Source of the DNA: Meandrina meandrites | Taxonomy: Eukaryota; Cnidaria; Anthozoa; Scleractinia; Meandrinidae | Direction: 5' to 3' | NCBI GenBank assembly: GCA_963693305.1 | Contig: OY855912.1 | Location: 7,727,501-7,791,500, forward strand | Length of the DNA stretch: 64,000 nt | Part shown: in pieces, positions 23,390 to 35,573 of the stretch | Layout: each line of letters opens with the position of its first letter | How positions within the stretch are numbered: position 1 is the stretch's first letter | Notes under the pieces: generated by a model | Told to the model about the DNA's origin: nothing | Databases searched by the model: none | What the model saw: only the letters and a program-made list of their open reading frames with translations | Translations under genes and position numbers: made by a program

Positions 23390-25462
23390 CGTTGCCCTCT
23401 TGGTCTCTTCGCAGTACAGCAATGTAACGATCGAAGAGGCTATTCTGTAGTCGACTCTCCAGGCTGGTCTCGGCGCTACCTACGGCTGCACAAAGTGGCC
23501 GTCCAATCTGTCACAAAACGGCGTGACCTGTTTCTGGTCTGCGGCTGGGAAAAATTCGCTCAGACTGATTTACGCATCTGAACTAGGCGGATTAACTGTC
23601 AATAATCGTGCTGCAAAATGGATGCAGCGTGATTTCAGGTACTTGCTAATTAATGTATCAGTCAGTGTTGCAATAAGTTATTATTCAGCCGGCGCGTAAA
23701 AATCCCATCAATAAAGAATTTCATTTTGGCACGCTACTTATAAGTTTTTCTTTAAATTATTGCGAAAATTCGGAAGCTGAATTTCGCGAGTATTCATTTC
23801 TAGACAAAAAGTTCACCGAAGTGTATTCAATTAATGTACTGTAATGCTCTAACTACTCGGCCACGCGTCATCCTTACACTTTACCTTTTCGTGATTGGTT
23901 TAGAGACTGTTCGAAGCACGTCATCCGATTTGCTGTTTTTCCTTTTATATATATTAGCTGTTATATTATGAGTTCAGTTTAAACATCGCATGAATATTTT
24001 TGTTACCACAGGGATGCCATTTGCCTAGTCATTACCATGACCCCGTTTCAACTCAAGAGTTTTTTGTTTGGATTTCAGAAAATTTCTTGGTAAAAATACA
24101 ATGAAAGTCTGCGGGTCCATCACGCTATTTTCAGTCTGGCCAATCAGACCGGCTCTACACACGTCAACTCGCAGAGGCCGCGGAACGGTTTGAAACGTGG
24201 GTGTGGGGTGGGGGGGGGGGGAGGGTGCGGCTCATCGTACACCCAGCCAAGCGCATTTCCCCTTCTCAAATTTCCCAAGATGTCCTTTACTGAAAAGTTT
24301 TAGACTCCCTTGTGAAACGTCATCGCTTCTGCATGCATTGCTTGCCGTCACACAACTGATTTTGTGGCAACCCTTTACCTAATTTTATTACAAAATTCAA
24401 GCAAAAGGTCTTGATAACAGCAGACACGTAAAGATTTTAACGAGAACGACCAAATAGTAACAACAGAACGTGAAAATGTGTGTGAATTCGGAACGTTGTC
24501 GCGCCTTGTGTACAATAGACTGCTTTCATATTTTAGATCACGCCACTACCAGCTTTCAACTCATCAAGATAAAAGAGGCTATTCATATTCAAAAAGAACT
24601 ACCTTGCCTCAATCAGCAATTACACCATGTTAATCTAAAATTATCCTTTTAATTCACACATTTTCACGTTCTGTTGTTACTATTTGTCTTAATTAGCATT
24701 TCTGTCTACTTATTATTCAACTTTCCACACTTTGTAAATCATTCAACTGAAGATGACAGAAGCTCTGTCGAAACATGTCATATAAACTTAAAAATTGGTC
24801 GTTTTCCTTAACAAAATTGAAGCAAAAATTAAAGACATTAAAGAGCCGGAACATCTCAAGGTTAAATATGCCACAGCTGTGACATGAAGTCCACCTAAGG
24901 AGCCAGAGCACTGAAACATCAGGGGGAAATAGCGAGGAGAATTTGGATGTTGACCCTTAGAGTAAAAGGTTTCTCATTGCAACACACTATTGTTCATCCG
25001 CAGTTTACACGATTTGTTTCATAACAATATCCCATCCTCGCATATTCTTTTAGCCGGGAGCAAATAAAAAACGCGTTCTTGATCTGTTTGATCAGCGGTT
25101 TCCAATCTCAGTAGGTTGAGCGTTTGCGTAGCGATACAATAACCAATTTCTAATAAGGTTTCAACGACTTTTCAAATTTTATTCTAAACTTAACGTGAAT
25201 TAACATACAAAAATCTCTATTATCTATCACAATGTCCTGTTTTTATTATGTGAAAAAGATAAGCTTTGTTAGCTCGTTACTCCTGTTACAGTCACCTTCT
25301 ATGGATCGTGTTCGGTACATACGCTCTTATCCATTTTCTTTCAAGGTTCGGAAACGAAGTAAATATACGTTGTACACAACATAGAACTGATCAAAATGGA
25401 GCTCCACATACACAAATGAGATATCAATAGAGTGTTCAACATTCTCAGAGTCGGTTAGATCT
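23390..25462. other. 5' flank of copy B and 3' flank of copy C
   Basis: No host gene. The shared 5'-flank blocks are present (GTCACAAAACGGCGTGACCT about 23507; GGGATGCCATTTGCC about 24012; a G-run at 24207-24222). A Penelope-like fragment is inserted at 24407-24815. The shared 3' flank of copy C starts at about 24828, and a minus-strand AATAAA lies at 25242-25247. The span 21.7-24.8 kb is repeated almost unchanged at 35.2-38.3 kb. Confidence 0.7.
24407..24815 (+). mobile_element. 3' fragment of a Penelope-like element
   Basis: An insertion absent from the equivalent flank downstream of copy B, bordered by 12-bp near-repeats ATTCAAGCAAAA (24395-24406) and ATTGAAGCAAAA (24816-24827). It encodes a short frame ending IKEAIHIQKELPCLNQQL, like the tail of GIY-YIG-type Penelope proteins, followed by the GAAGATGACAGAAGCTCTGT / GTCGAAACATGTC tail typical of these elements. 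Heavily 5'-truncated. The class is from recall of such tails and is moderately sure. Confidence 0.55.
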
Positions 25463-26792
25463 TTAGCTGAACAGAAAGGCTGGAAACTGGCCAATTACTT
25501 CGGTGGTTCCATTACGTTCACCGGGCGAAGAACGGAAGGTAAATAGTACTCCTTGGCACTCTACAGATGTTTTCCCTTGCTCTCCGTACCATGACGAAGG
25601 ACCCTTGATAAGGGACACCAACTGGTATTCTTTATTTTCCACCAAACAAACTGGACGATCAAACTGTACAACAAAGCCGTAATAAGAGCCAGTCTTGTCT
25701 TTAACTGAGGCGTAGGATCCTGATTGTTTTACCAGAGAAGAGTCGCCTGTGGTATCTTTAACTTCTGTGGAAACCGTGTACTCGGCACCTTCAGAACCAA
25801 AATGCTGAACTCCGTGTAACATAATGGGCTTGTTAACAGCAAAATTAATACGATCAGCATCGTGACATGAGTAATACCACCAATTACCGCGTGCACCTGC
25901 CGGAAGAAACTTTATAAACCTGGAACATCGATGGTTGGGGCGTGTAATCCTTGGAGTTTGCTTGTATGGTAAAGATGATGTTAAAACACCATTGAAGTGT
26001 TTCATCATGACACCAAATTCTTGAAAAGAAAGAATGTAAGAATCAAAGACAACAGAGGCAAATTCCTTTTGAGACATCAATGGAAACCTTATCGCTTTCA
26101 CGATTTCCTCTCCAAGAATTCGTCTTTTCGCATCGCCATCGGGAGTAAGTCCTTGCCTTTCACTTTCTTTTGTCGCCCAGCAATCAACAGCTTTAAACAA
26201 TTCCACTTCCTTTATGTTCAAAGTTTCTCTCTTCACAACAGACTCGACAAAGGATCGCTCAAGTGTAACAAATTCGTTTGACGTCACAGCTTCTTCTGTC
26301 TGTATCTCAATCACTTCCCAACATCGATCTTCCAAATCTTCATCTTCAAATTTCTGAGCGTGCGGCAGAATACAAAATACATTTGATGCTTTCAAATTTT
26401 CTCGCAGATATCTGGTACACTTCCCAGCGAGTGAAGGTACCATATATTTGTTCGCCAAGTACAGAACTTGCATCACATTACTTCCGCTTAAATTCACTTC
26501 GTCGCAGTAGAAGTAACGAAACAACTCTAATAGACTCTCGTAATCACAGTCAGGCAGTTCAACAGAGTCTGTAGTCTGCGCCATTTTACCATAGAACATA
26601 GCAAAGAACACAGGACTGCTGATTGCAAGCACAAACTTGTGAGCTGGGATCACCTTACTTTCACTTTCGCCAATCGACACTGGAACGACAAATTTCACAT
26701 CGCTCAATAACTCGTTGTTAAAAATAAATCCGATTCTCCGGCTCTACGATAGTTGATCGTTTCGTCTGCCAATTCTCTTCAACATCAGCCAT
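25463..26792 (-). pseudogene. BTB-BACK-PHR copy C, N-terminal frameshift
   Basis: The ATG at 26792 starts the usual MADVEENWQTKR block. Compared with copy A there is a net 4-bp gain at about 26731-26743, which shifts the frame and gives a stop about a dozen codons later. Downstream, 414 codons of BTB, BACK and PHR remain fully open to the stop at 25463, so the lesion looks recent. A shortened product from an internal start inside the BTB domain cannot be excluded, but would lack the first BTB strand and helix. Its upstream region was split by the hAT-like and BEL elements. Confidence 0.82.
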
Positions 26793-27330
26793 CGTTGCCC
26801 TCTTGGTCTCTTCGCAGTCTTTTTCGATATAGCAACGTTACGATCTAAGACGCTATTCTGTAGTCGACTCTCTGGTCTCGAAAATGCTAGCGCCACCTAC
26901 CGCTGGACAAGTGACTGTCGAATGTGTCACAAAACGGCGTGACCTGTTCGATCGATAACTCTGCTCTGATCACGATGGGAAAAATTCGCTCAGGCTGATT
27001 CACGCATCTGAACTAGGCGGAATAACTGACCTCATAACTGTCAATAACCGTGCTGCAAAATGGATGCAGAGTGGTTTCAGGTACTTGCTAATTAATATAT
27101 CAGTCAGTGTTGCAATAAGTTATTTATTCGGCCGGCGTGTAAAAATCCCCTCAATAAAGAATTTCATTTTGGCAAGCTTGAAGCGTAATACCTTAGTTAT
27201 AAGTTTTTCTGTAAAGTTTTGCAAAAAACTGTATTTTGCGAGTATTCATTTTCACGAATTCTAAACAAAACGTTCACTGAAATGTACTCAATATGCTGTA
27301 ACGCTCTAACTACTCGGCCACGCGTCAAAA
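26793..27330. other. Proximal 5' flank of copy C
   Basis: Carries the shared 5'-flank blocks (GTCACAAAACGGCGTGACCT about 26927). It is cut at 27330 by the hAT-like insertion; the distal half resumes at 33880. Confidence 0.7.
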
Positions 27331-27482
27331 CAGTGGCGGATCCAGGGGGAGGGTCCGGGGGATCCGGAACCCCCCTATCAGACCTGACGCTTGTTTGAGA
27401 CTGAAATTCTTACATCGACAGGATCGTATATCACTTTTTAACCGGCTGTTTTTTTTTTTTTTTTTTTTTTTTTGAAAAGTGC

Positions 27483-27679
27483 TGTTGTTACCGTTTTGTA
27501 GGGATTGCGTTACATCCGGGAGATTAGAATGTATAGCTTAGACCATGTGACTCAGTTGGTTCTCGAAGTGGTCGATCGATTGTAATCGGAGGTTGTTTTC
27601 CTGAGTTTTACTCGGGAGTTTTAGTATTAAAATCGTTGAGTTTCAAGAATCTGTATCAAGTTGATTAGTGGAATCAACA
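27483..27679 (+). repeat. 5' LTR of the BEL element
   Basis: 197 bp, TG...CA termini, one mismatch to the 3' LTR. Confidence 0.95.
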
Positions 27680-27681
27680 TT

Positions 27682-27699
27682 TGGTCCTTCGGACGCCGG
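27682..27699 (+). other. Putative primer-binding site of the BEL element
   Basis: TGGTCCTTCGGACGCCGG begins 2 bp after the 5' LTR, and TGG fits pairing to a tRNA CCA end. The tRNA is not identified. Confidence 0.5.
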
Positions 27700-27821
27700 A
27701 TTATCGCTTCGGTGGAGATTGTGGATGTGTTGGAGTCGAAATATTTGGAATTTGCAAGAGTGAAATTTTGCCGCGTGTGCTAACACCGAAGAGCAAGAAG
27801 TTTATTTGTATTGTCGGAAGT

Positions 27822-30800
27822 ATGGAAAATCTGGAGAAGCTGAAAAAGGATAAACGGTCGCTTAAATCAAGTCTTACAAAATATTTGAACGAGTTAGCCG
27901 TGGAATTATCGCTGGAATCGCCGAAGAACGAAAGAATTGTGGATAGGCTGAATGACATCGAAAAGAGACGGGACGAATTGCTGGAATTACTGGAGAATCT
28001 TCAAGCCTTGTACAAAGAAAGTAAAGAAACGGCGAATGTAGCGTCAATTGAGGAGGAAGCCGATGGTATAGTGGACCGTGTCGATAACGAAACGAAGGGA
28101 GCTCGGTTGTTTTTAGCGAAAGGAGTCGCTAAGAGTAGCGAAGGAAATTCTAATGCTCAGAGCAAAGGCGGGAATTTGGATAACACGAGTGCGAAGGAAA
28201 GTCACGTGGCCGATCCAAACAAACAGCTCGAGCGGATTCGAATTCCTAAATTTTCGGGCGATAAGATGAAATATTCTTCTTGGTGGGCAGCGTTTTCAAG
28301 TTGCGTTGATGAAACTTCTTTATCACCACAGTTTAAAATGTTGCGGCTGGAAAGTTGTTTGGAAGGCGAGGCGGCGGCTACGGTGAAAGGTTTGGGTTAT
28401 TCGTCGGCGGCTTATGAAGCAGCAAAAACGAGATTGAATCGAAAATACGGAGGAAATCGGCGACAGGTTCAAGCACATATTGACGAGCTAAGGAAAATGA
28501 AAGCCATTAATTCAGAGAACCCTCGAGAGTTGGAAAAATTTGCTGACCTAGTGGAGAGGACAGTGGTTACTTTAAAGGAAAATAAACATACCTCTGATCT
28601 CGAAGGTGGAACTCTATATGCTATTGTGCTAGAGAAAATTCCCCAATCTCTACTCAGCCAGTACTACAGATGGGTAAAAGAGAAGGGAAAACTGGAGTCT
28701 CTTGAAGAATTGCGAGAGTGGGTCGCTGAAGAAGCAGAATACCAAGTTCAAGCATCAGAGGTAAAGAATGGTGTTTCTAGTGCAGGAGGAAGGCAGGTCA
28801 AGTGGCCACGGTCATATTTCGGGACTGGAGACAAGCGTGACCGTCCTTGCAAGGTGTGCAACCAAAAACACCCAATTTGGAAGTGCGAGGTGCTCAAAGG
28901 AATGGAAAATAAGAAGAAGTGGGAGACAGCAAAGAAGCTTGGCCTGTGTTATCGTTGCTTAGGAAAAGGGCACCTGGGTGAGGAATGTCGTTGGAGCAAA
29001 GAGTGTGGTATTGACGGGTGCAAGGAGCATCACCACCAGACACTTCATCCGAAGAAAAGTCTGCCTGATTTCACGGAGGGGAATACGGATGCATCTAATG
29101 TGAATGGAAACGAGTCAAGTACGTATGAAACAGTGAAAGAACATGAACAGCGAAGAATTGCCCTTCGCACTGTTCCAGTTATTCTGAGACATGGGGCCAA
29201 GCGATTGCAAGTTAATTGCTTTTTAGATGAAGGGAGTGATACGACTTATGTCAATGAAGATGTTGTGGAAGAATTAGGTATGGAAGGTCCGAAAGAGAAA
29301 GTCACCATTAATGTTGCAAATGACCAGAAAGTGGATCTTATGTCAGCCACTATGGAGATTGGATTGGAGAGTTTAGATGGTCGAGTAGACACTGTTATTG
29401 TAGCGAAGACATCACACAGCATTTGTGGAGGCATGAAACCTACTAACTGGTTACAGATAAGAGATCAGTGGAAACATTTAAGGAACATTCCCTTTCCAAA
29501 ACTTGGGAAGAGAAGCAAGATCGACGTCCTCATTGGCTCTGATTATTACAATCTGCTATTTCCCATGAAGGAAGTTCGTGGAGGCAATGGTGAGCCTAGT
29601 GCTAGACTGTGTCCACTAGGGTGGACAGCTATTGGTACCATTGATGTGTGTGGGCGAGAGGAGCCATGTAGCACAGGATTCCTTCACACTTATCGGATGC
29701 AGAAGTCGGACAGTAATGATGGAGAGCTAAACAATCTGATGAAGCAATTTTGGAGCCTAGAGTCTATTGGCATCACACCTCGAGTGGATCGACAACTGAC
29801 CCCCGATGAGAAGCTCGCCGTCAACAAAGTTGGCGAATCCATGAGATTCACTGGAGAAAGATATGAAGTTGCTGTGCCTTGGAAAGACGACAGACCGCAT
29901 TTGCAATCCAACCGGCAGATGGCAGAAAAGCGCCTTCGCTCAGTTGAAAAGAAATTGATGCAGGATGAGAGCCTTGCTCAGGCGTACCAATCAGTGATTG
30001 ATGACTACATAAGCAAAGAATACATACGAGAAGTTCCTGAGGTGGAGCCTAAACCGTCGTCAGAATGGTTCCTTCCGCACTTCCCGGTGGTTCGCCCAGA
30101 GAAGTCCACAACCAAAGTTCGGATCGTATTCGATGGCTCGGCTCAGCAAGGCGGAAAGAGTTTGAACAGTGAATCGCTACCAGGTCCTAAGTTGCAAAGT
30201 GACATTGTGGATATTTTAGTGAAGTTCAGGAAGGAATCATTTGCATTAGTTGGTGACGTGACGCAAATGTACCATCAACTAATTCTCAAACCAGTTGACA
30301 GGCCCCTGCACAGATTTCTGTATAGGAACTTAGACTGTGATGATTCGCCCAGGGTGTACGAATTTCAGAGGTTCATTTTCGGAGGTTGTTATTGCCCATT
30401 TTGTGTTCAATATGTTTGGCAAAAACATGCAGAGCTTAACATGGAGACGTACCCATTGGCAGCCAAAGCAGTGTTGGAGCACTGCTATATGGACGACCTC
30501 ATGCCTTCGGCACCGACAGTGGAAGAAGCTAAAGAAACGAGGAAGCAGCTGAGCGAATTAGGTGACAAGGCAGGATTCCACATTCAAAAGTGGGTATCAA
30601 ATGATGTTGATGTGATTGCTGACATAAATGAAGAAGACAGACCTTCTGAGATAGATTTAGAGAAGAGAGAGTTGCCAACAACCAAGACCCTGGGTGTTCT
30701 TTGGAGAGCAACAGATGACAAATTCTTCTTTCGGCACTCGTTGCAGCTGGATGGATTTGAATTCACCAAAAGAACTGTTTTAAAGAAAACAGCTACCGTA

Positions 30801-33155
30801 TACGACCCACTAGGTTTCTTGTCACCTTACACAATCAGATCAAAGTTATTGATGCAGAAAGCATGGCTAGAAGCAGGAGCATGGGATGATTTGTTGCCAA
30901 AACATCATCAGCAAGAATGGATTAAGTGGTTTCAAGAGTTGAATGACCTCGAGCTAGTGAAAATCCCGAGGTGTTTGAAAGATCCTGGGGCTAGTGTGGT
31001 AGAGCTGCGCATCCATACATTCACCGACGCCTCTGAAAGTGCATATGCAGCTGCAGTCTACGCACGTCATGTCTATGAGAACGGTGATGTTACTGTTAGA
31101 TTGATTGCATCAAAGTCCAGGCTTGCACCGTTAAAAGCTGTTAGCATCCCCAGACTGGAGCTCCTGGGTGCACTCATCGGTACACGACTGACAATGCAAA
31201 TTTGCTCAGCTCTCAAGATATCCACACATGAAGTGACGTACTGGGTGGACAGTGTAAACGTGGGATACTGGATCCGAAGTCAAAGCAGAGAATACAAGCC
31301 GTTCGTAGCTCATAGAGTGGGGGAGATCCACGAGTGTTCAGCTCCGAATCAGTGGCGCTATGTACCCACCAAGGTAAACCCAGCAGACCATGGAACGAGA
31401 GGCCTGACAGTGAAAGAATTAGCAGACACAAGTCAGTGGTGGAATGGACCTGAGTTCCTGAAGAGGTCAGAAGAAGAGTGGCCTGAGTGCAAGTTCGATG
31501 CGCCAACATCTGAAGAAAGTCTTGAGTTAAAAAGAGGAAAAGAAGTTTCAGCAAAGGAGACTTGTAGCTTTGAAATTACCAGGGGAGGAGAAAAGAATGC
31601 CGGCGGGGACAGTGTCAGAGAGGAAGGAGTTTGGCGGTTAAATCCCTCAAGATATTCAAAATGGTATCGGGTTAAACAGAATGGAGAACTAGAACTTGGC
31701 TTGTCTCTCGTAAGAGTAAGAGCCTGGGTACACCGATTTACTTCAAACTGTAGGAGACCAGCCGATCAAAGATCGAAGGGCGAACTTACGCCATTGGAGC
31801 TTCAAGATGCCGAAGAAGCTATTATTAAGGAAGTGCAGACAGAGGCATATGCAGCAGAGATGGATGCGCTGAGAAGAAACAAGCAGATCCCAAGACGAAG
31901 TAGACTGGCACCGCTGAACCCAGTATTGGTTAATGGAATTGTGAGATCAAACACAAGATTACAACATGCCGATAATCTTCCCTACGAGGGGAAGTGTCCA
32001 ATCATTCTGCCGAAGAGGAATCAAGTAACAGGACTGATTGTCAAGTACTACCATGAATCAGAAGGTCATCGGATGGGGCTTAATTATACCATCAATCACC
32101 TGCGTGCGAAATATTTTGTGGTCCATGCACGGGAACAAGTTAAAAGGGTAATGAGAGAATGTTTGGAGTGTGCAAAGCGATTTCGATCGAGGCCAGCTTG
32201 TCAGCAGATGGCACCATTACCAAGGATTAGACTACAGCAGTCATCTAGACCCTTCACCAACTGTGCAGTTGATTTTGGGGGACCCTACCTGACCAAGCAA
32301 GGACGGGGCAGAGTACGAGCAAAGCGATACTTGTGTTTATTCCTCTGCCTACAGACACATTGCTGCCATCTGGAGCTAGCCTCGTCCTTGGACACTGACG
32401 CATTTCTCAATGCATTTGTACGCATGACAGCTAGGAGGGGATGGCCTCAGCAGATGTTAAGTGATAATGGGACAAACTTTGTAGGCGCGTCAAATGAGCT
32501 AAAGGACTTAGTCTCAACAATTGACCAAGACAAGATGCAACGGATGACCTCCAACAAAGGTGTGACGTGGAAATAGAATCCACCAGATGGGCCGCATTTT
32601 GGCGGAGTTTTTGAGTCAATGATTAAGTCGGCTAAACGTGCAATAGCTGCGGTACTTGGTGACGCAGAAGTAAATGATGAAGAGTTGGAGACCATTTTTA
32701 TCGGAGTGGAAAGCCTTCTTAATTCAAGGCCTCTTACAACTGTAAGTGACGACCCAAATGATGATCTGGTATTGACCCCGAACCATTTCCTAATTGGACA
32801 GATGGGGGGCGATTTTGTGCCTGAAGTTGTCGACGACACACCTTTCAACCCAAGGAAGCGTTGGCGGAGAGTCCAAGAGCTTACGAGACACGTTTGGCAA
32901 CGGTGGATGCGAGAGTATTTACCACATGTTGGATCGAGACCAAAGTGGTTCTTCTCTGCAGATAACATTAAAGTCGGAGAGGTTGTTGTCGTCATTGACC
33001 CTTCTGCTGCCAGACGGAGTTGGAAAGTGGGACGCATCGAGCAGACATATCCAGGTCCTGATGGACTTGTGCGAGTGGTGGATGTACGAGTCAAGGATAA
33101 GGTCCTCAAGCGACCAATCACCAGAATCTCTCCCCTTGAGATTCGTAACATTTAA
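27822..33155 (+). pseudogene. BEL/Pao gag-pol polyprotein, interrupted by one in-frame stop
   Basis: The frame is open from before 27681; the first ATG is at 27822 (MENLEKLKKDKRS), giving a coiled-coil Gag start. Landmarks, numbered from 27681: DUF1759-type Gag core about 185-340; zinc knuckles starting CKVC (about 390) and CYRC (about 423); aspartic protease DEGSDTT (about 516); reverse transcriptase with GDVTQMYHQ (about 859) and YMDD (about 936); RNase H FTDASES (about 1116); integrase HHCC region about 1455-1500, then the core with VDFGGP (about 1531) and SDNGTNF (about 1595). An amber codon at 32574-32576 interrupts the integrase core just before the NPPDGPHFGG block. The same frame then runs on to 33155 through the catalytic Glu region and a DUF5641-type C-terminus. 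No other break was seen. Readthrough is possible but I see nothing that demonstrates it. Confidence 0.9.
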
Positions 33156-33277
33156 GATGACATTTAAGACACGAAGAATCTTGTCGATTGATTTCTAGTT
33201 TCGACCTAAGGACAATTTCAGAACAGTTGCATGTACAGTTTTGTAATTTTTCGAATTACAGATCCCCTCTGCAATTC

Positions 33278-33291
33278 GGGAGGGGAAGAAA
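33278..33291 (+). other. Polypurine tract of the BEL element
   Basis: GGGAGGGGAAGAAA directly abuts the 3' LTR, as expected for plus-strand priming. Confidence 0.75.
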
Positions 33292-33488
33292 TGTTGTTAC
33301 CGTTTTGTAGGGATTGCGTTACATCCGGGAGACTAGAATGTATAGCTTAGACCATGTGACTCAGTTGGTTCTCGAAGTGGTCGATCGATTGTAATCGGAG
33401 GTTGTTTTCCTGAGTTTTACTCGGGAGTTTTAGTATTAAAATCGTTGAGTTTCAAGAATCTGTATCAAGTTGATTAGTGGAATCAACA
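33292..33488 (+). repeat. 3' LTR of the BEL element
   Basis: 197 bp, followed by the duplicated target AGTGC. Confidence 0.95.
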
Positions 33489-33879
33489 AGTGCATTACAT
33501 TTTGCTACTTAACTAAATTCCGGGGATATTCAAAAATGCAATATATTGTTTTTGGGTATCCTCCTATGATCTGTTCGCCTCTGCTCGCAAAGCAGTATTT
33601 CATGCGCCAACGGTGACCGGCGTTCACAGATTGAGATTGGAAATCTGTACAATCTTTGTTATCAAGCGCAAGAGGAGCATGTTCCAAGGGTGCATCCATT
33701 GGATGCCCCATTACCAATAGAATTCACTTATACAGTATAAGGGACCAAGGAATTATAACGTACAACTGCGACTGGTCGGGGTGGCGGGTGGGGGAATAAT
33801 TAACTCCCCCCCACCCCCAACAGTCCTTTCTGAACCAAAGTTTGGACCCCCCAATCAAAAATTCCTGGATCCACCCCTG

Positions 33880-34470
33880 CAAAATAACACTTTGCCTTTT
33901 CACAATTGGTTTAGAGACTGTTCGAAGCACGTCATCTAATTTGCTGTTTTTCCTTTTATATATATTAGCTGATATTTATTTTCCGGTTGTATTATTAGCT
34001 CAGTTTAAACATCGCATGAATATTTTTGTTACCACAGGGATGCCATTTGCCTAGTCGTTACCACGATTCCGTTTCAACTCAAGAATCTTTTGTTTGGAAT
34101 TTCTGAAAATTTCTTGGCGAAAACACAATGAAAGTGTGCGGGGCCATCACGCTATTGTCAGCCTGTCCAATCCAACCGGCTCTACACACGTCAACTCGCA
34201 GAGGCAGCGGAACGTTGTGAAACGTTGGTGGCTGTGAGGTGGGGGCGGGGCTCATCGTACACCAAGCCAAGCGCGTTTCCCCTTCTCAAATTTCCATGCA
34301 AGATATCCTTTACTGAAACGTTTTAGACTCCCTTGTGAAACGTCATCGCTTCTGCATGCATTGCTTGCCGTCTATTTATAAACACTGTAGGGAGAGATAC
34401 AGCTTGTGAAGTCACACAACTGATTTTGTGGTAGCCCTTTTCCTAATTTTATTACAAAATTCAAGCAAAA
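33880..34470. other. Distal 5' flank of BTB copy C
   Basis: Continues the shared flank (TTGCTGTTTTTCC, GGGATGCCATTTGCCTAGTC about 34038, CTATTTATAAACACT about 34373). No gene. Confidence 0.65.
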
Positions 34471-35226
34471 ATTAAAGAGACATTAAAGGGCCGGAACAGC
34501 TCAAGGTTAAATATGCCTCAGCTGTGACATGAAGTCTACCTAAGGAGCCAGAGTACTGAAACATCAGGGGACAATAGCGAGGAGAATTTGGATGTTGACC
34601 TTTAAACTAAAAGCTTTCCCATTGCAACACACTATTCAGCTATTGTTTATCCGCAGTTTACACGATTTGTTTCATAACAATATCCCACCCTTGCATTATA
34701 TATTAGCCGGGTGTGAATATAAATTAAAGAGACATTAAAGGGCCGGAACAGCTCAAGGTTAAATATGCCTCAGCTGTGACATGAAGTCTACCTAAGGAGC
34801 CAGAGTACTGAAACATCAGGGGACAATAGCGAGGAGAATTTGGATGTTGACCTTTAAACTAAAAGCTTTCCCATTGCAACACACTATTCAGCTATTGTTT
34901 ATCCGCAGTTTACACGATTTGTTTCATAACAATATCCCACCCTTGCATTATATATTAGCCGGGTGTGAATATAAATTAAAGAGACATTAAAGGGCCGGAA
35001 CAGCTCAAGGTTAAATATGCCTCAGCTGTGACATGAAGTCTACCTAAGGAGCCAGAGTACTGAAACATCAGGGGACAATAGCGAGGAGAATTTGGATGTT
35101 GACCTTTAAACTAAAAGCTTTCCCATTGCAACACACTATTCAGCTATTGTTTATCCGCAGTTTACACGATTTGTTTCATAACAATATCCCACCCTTGCAT
35201 TAAATATTAGCCGGGTGTGAATATAA
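34471..35226. repeat. 252-bp tandem repeat, three near-identical copies
   Basis: Units start at 34471, 34723 and 34975 with ATTAAAGAGACATTAAAGGG and end GGGTGTGAATATAA. The copies look almost identical (TATATTAG becomes AAATATTAG in the third). The same sequence occurs once downstream of copy B (about 21465-21716), so it is a local triplication of the BTB 3' flank. Confidence 0.93.
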
Positions 35227-35573
35227 AACGTGTTCTTGATCGGTAAGTAGAGCGTTTGCGTAATAATCAATTTCTAATAAAGTTTCGACGTCTTTGCAAA
35301 ATTATTCTAAACTTAACGTGAATTAACACATACAAAAAATTCTATTATCTATCACAATGTTCTGTTTTTATTATAAATGTGAAAAGATAAGTCATCTTCT
35401 ATGGATCGTGTTCGGTATGTACGCTCTCATCCATTTTCTTTCAAGGGTCGGAAACGAAATTAATATACGTTGCACACAAGTAGACAACATAGAACTGATC
35501 AAAATGGAGCTCTACATACACAAATGAGATATCAATAGAGTGTTCAACTTTCTCAGAGTTACAATTAAGATCT

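Larger units (their letters stand above)
27483..33488 (+). mobile_element. BEL/Pao LTR retrotransposon, nearly intact
   Basis: A 6006-bp element with 197-bp direct LTRs (TGTTGTTACC...ATCAACA) and 5-bp target duplications AGTGC at 27478-27482 and 33489-33493. The internal order gag, protease, RT, RNase H, integrase fits BEL/Pao. The LTRs differ at one position (T at 27524, C at 33333), which indicates recent insertion. It lies inside an hAT-like element upstream of BTB copy C. Confidence 0.95.
27331..33879. mobile_element. hAT-like element with 5-bp target duplication, split by a BEL element
   Basis: The left end CAGTGGCGGATCCAGG and right end CCTGGATCCACCCCTG are inverted repeats. CAAAA flanks both sides (27326-27330 and 33880-33884). 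Other BTB flanks have an uninterrupted CCAAAATAGCACTT-like sequence here. Without the BEL insert (27483-33488) and its duplicated AGTGC the element is about 540 bp, with no transposase seen. The ends match those of the 173-bp element at 55280. Confidence 0.75.

Noticed and set aside
32447..33151. 234-codon minus-strand frame
   Set aside because: Antisense shadow of the BEL integrase and C-terminal region.
34079..34270. Short frames in the BTB 5' flanks (also 21091-21374, 24197-24382, 37707-37889, 41067-41264)
   Set aside because: Frames differ between the duplicated flanks because of G-run length changes, so the sequence is not under coding constraint.
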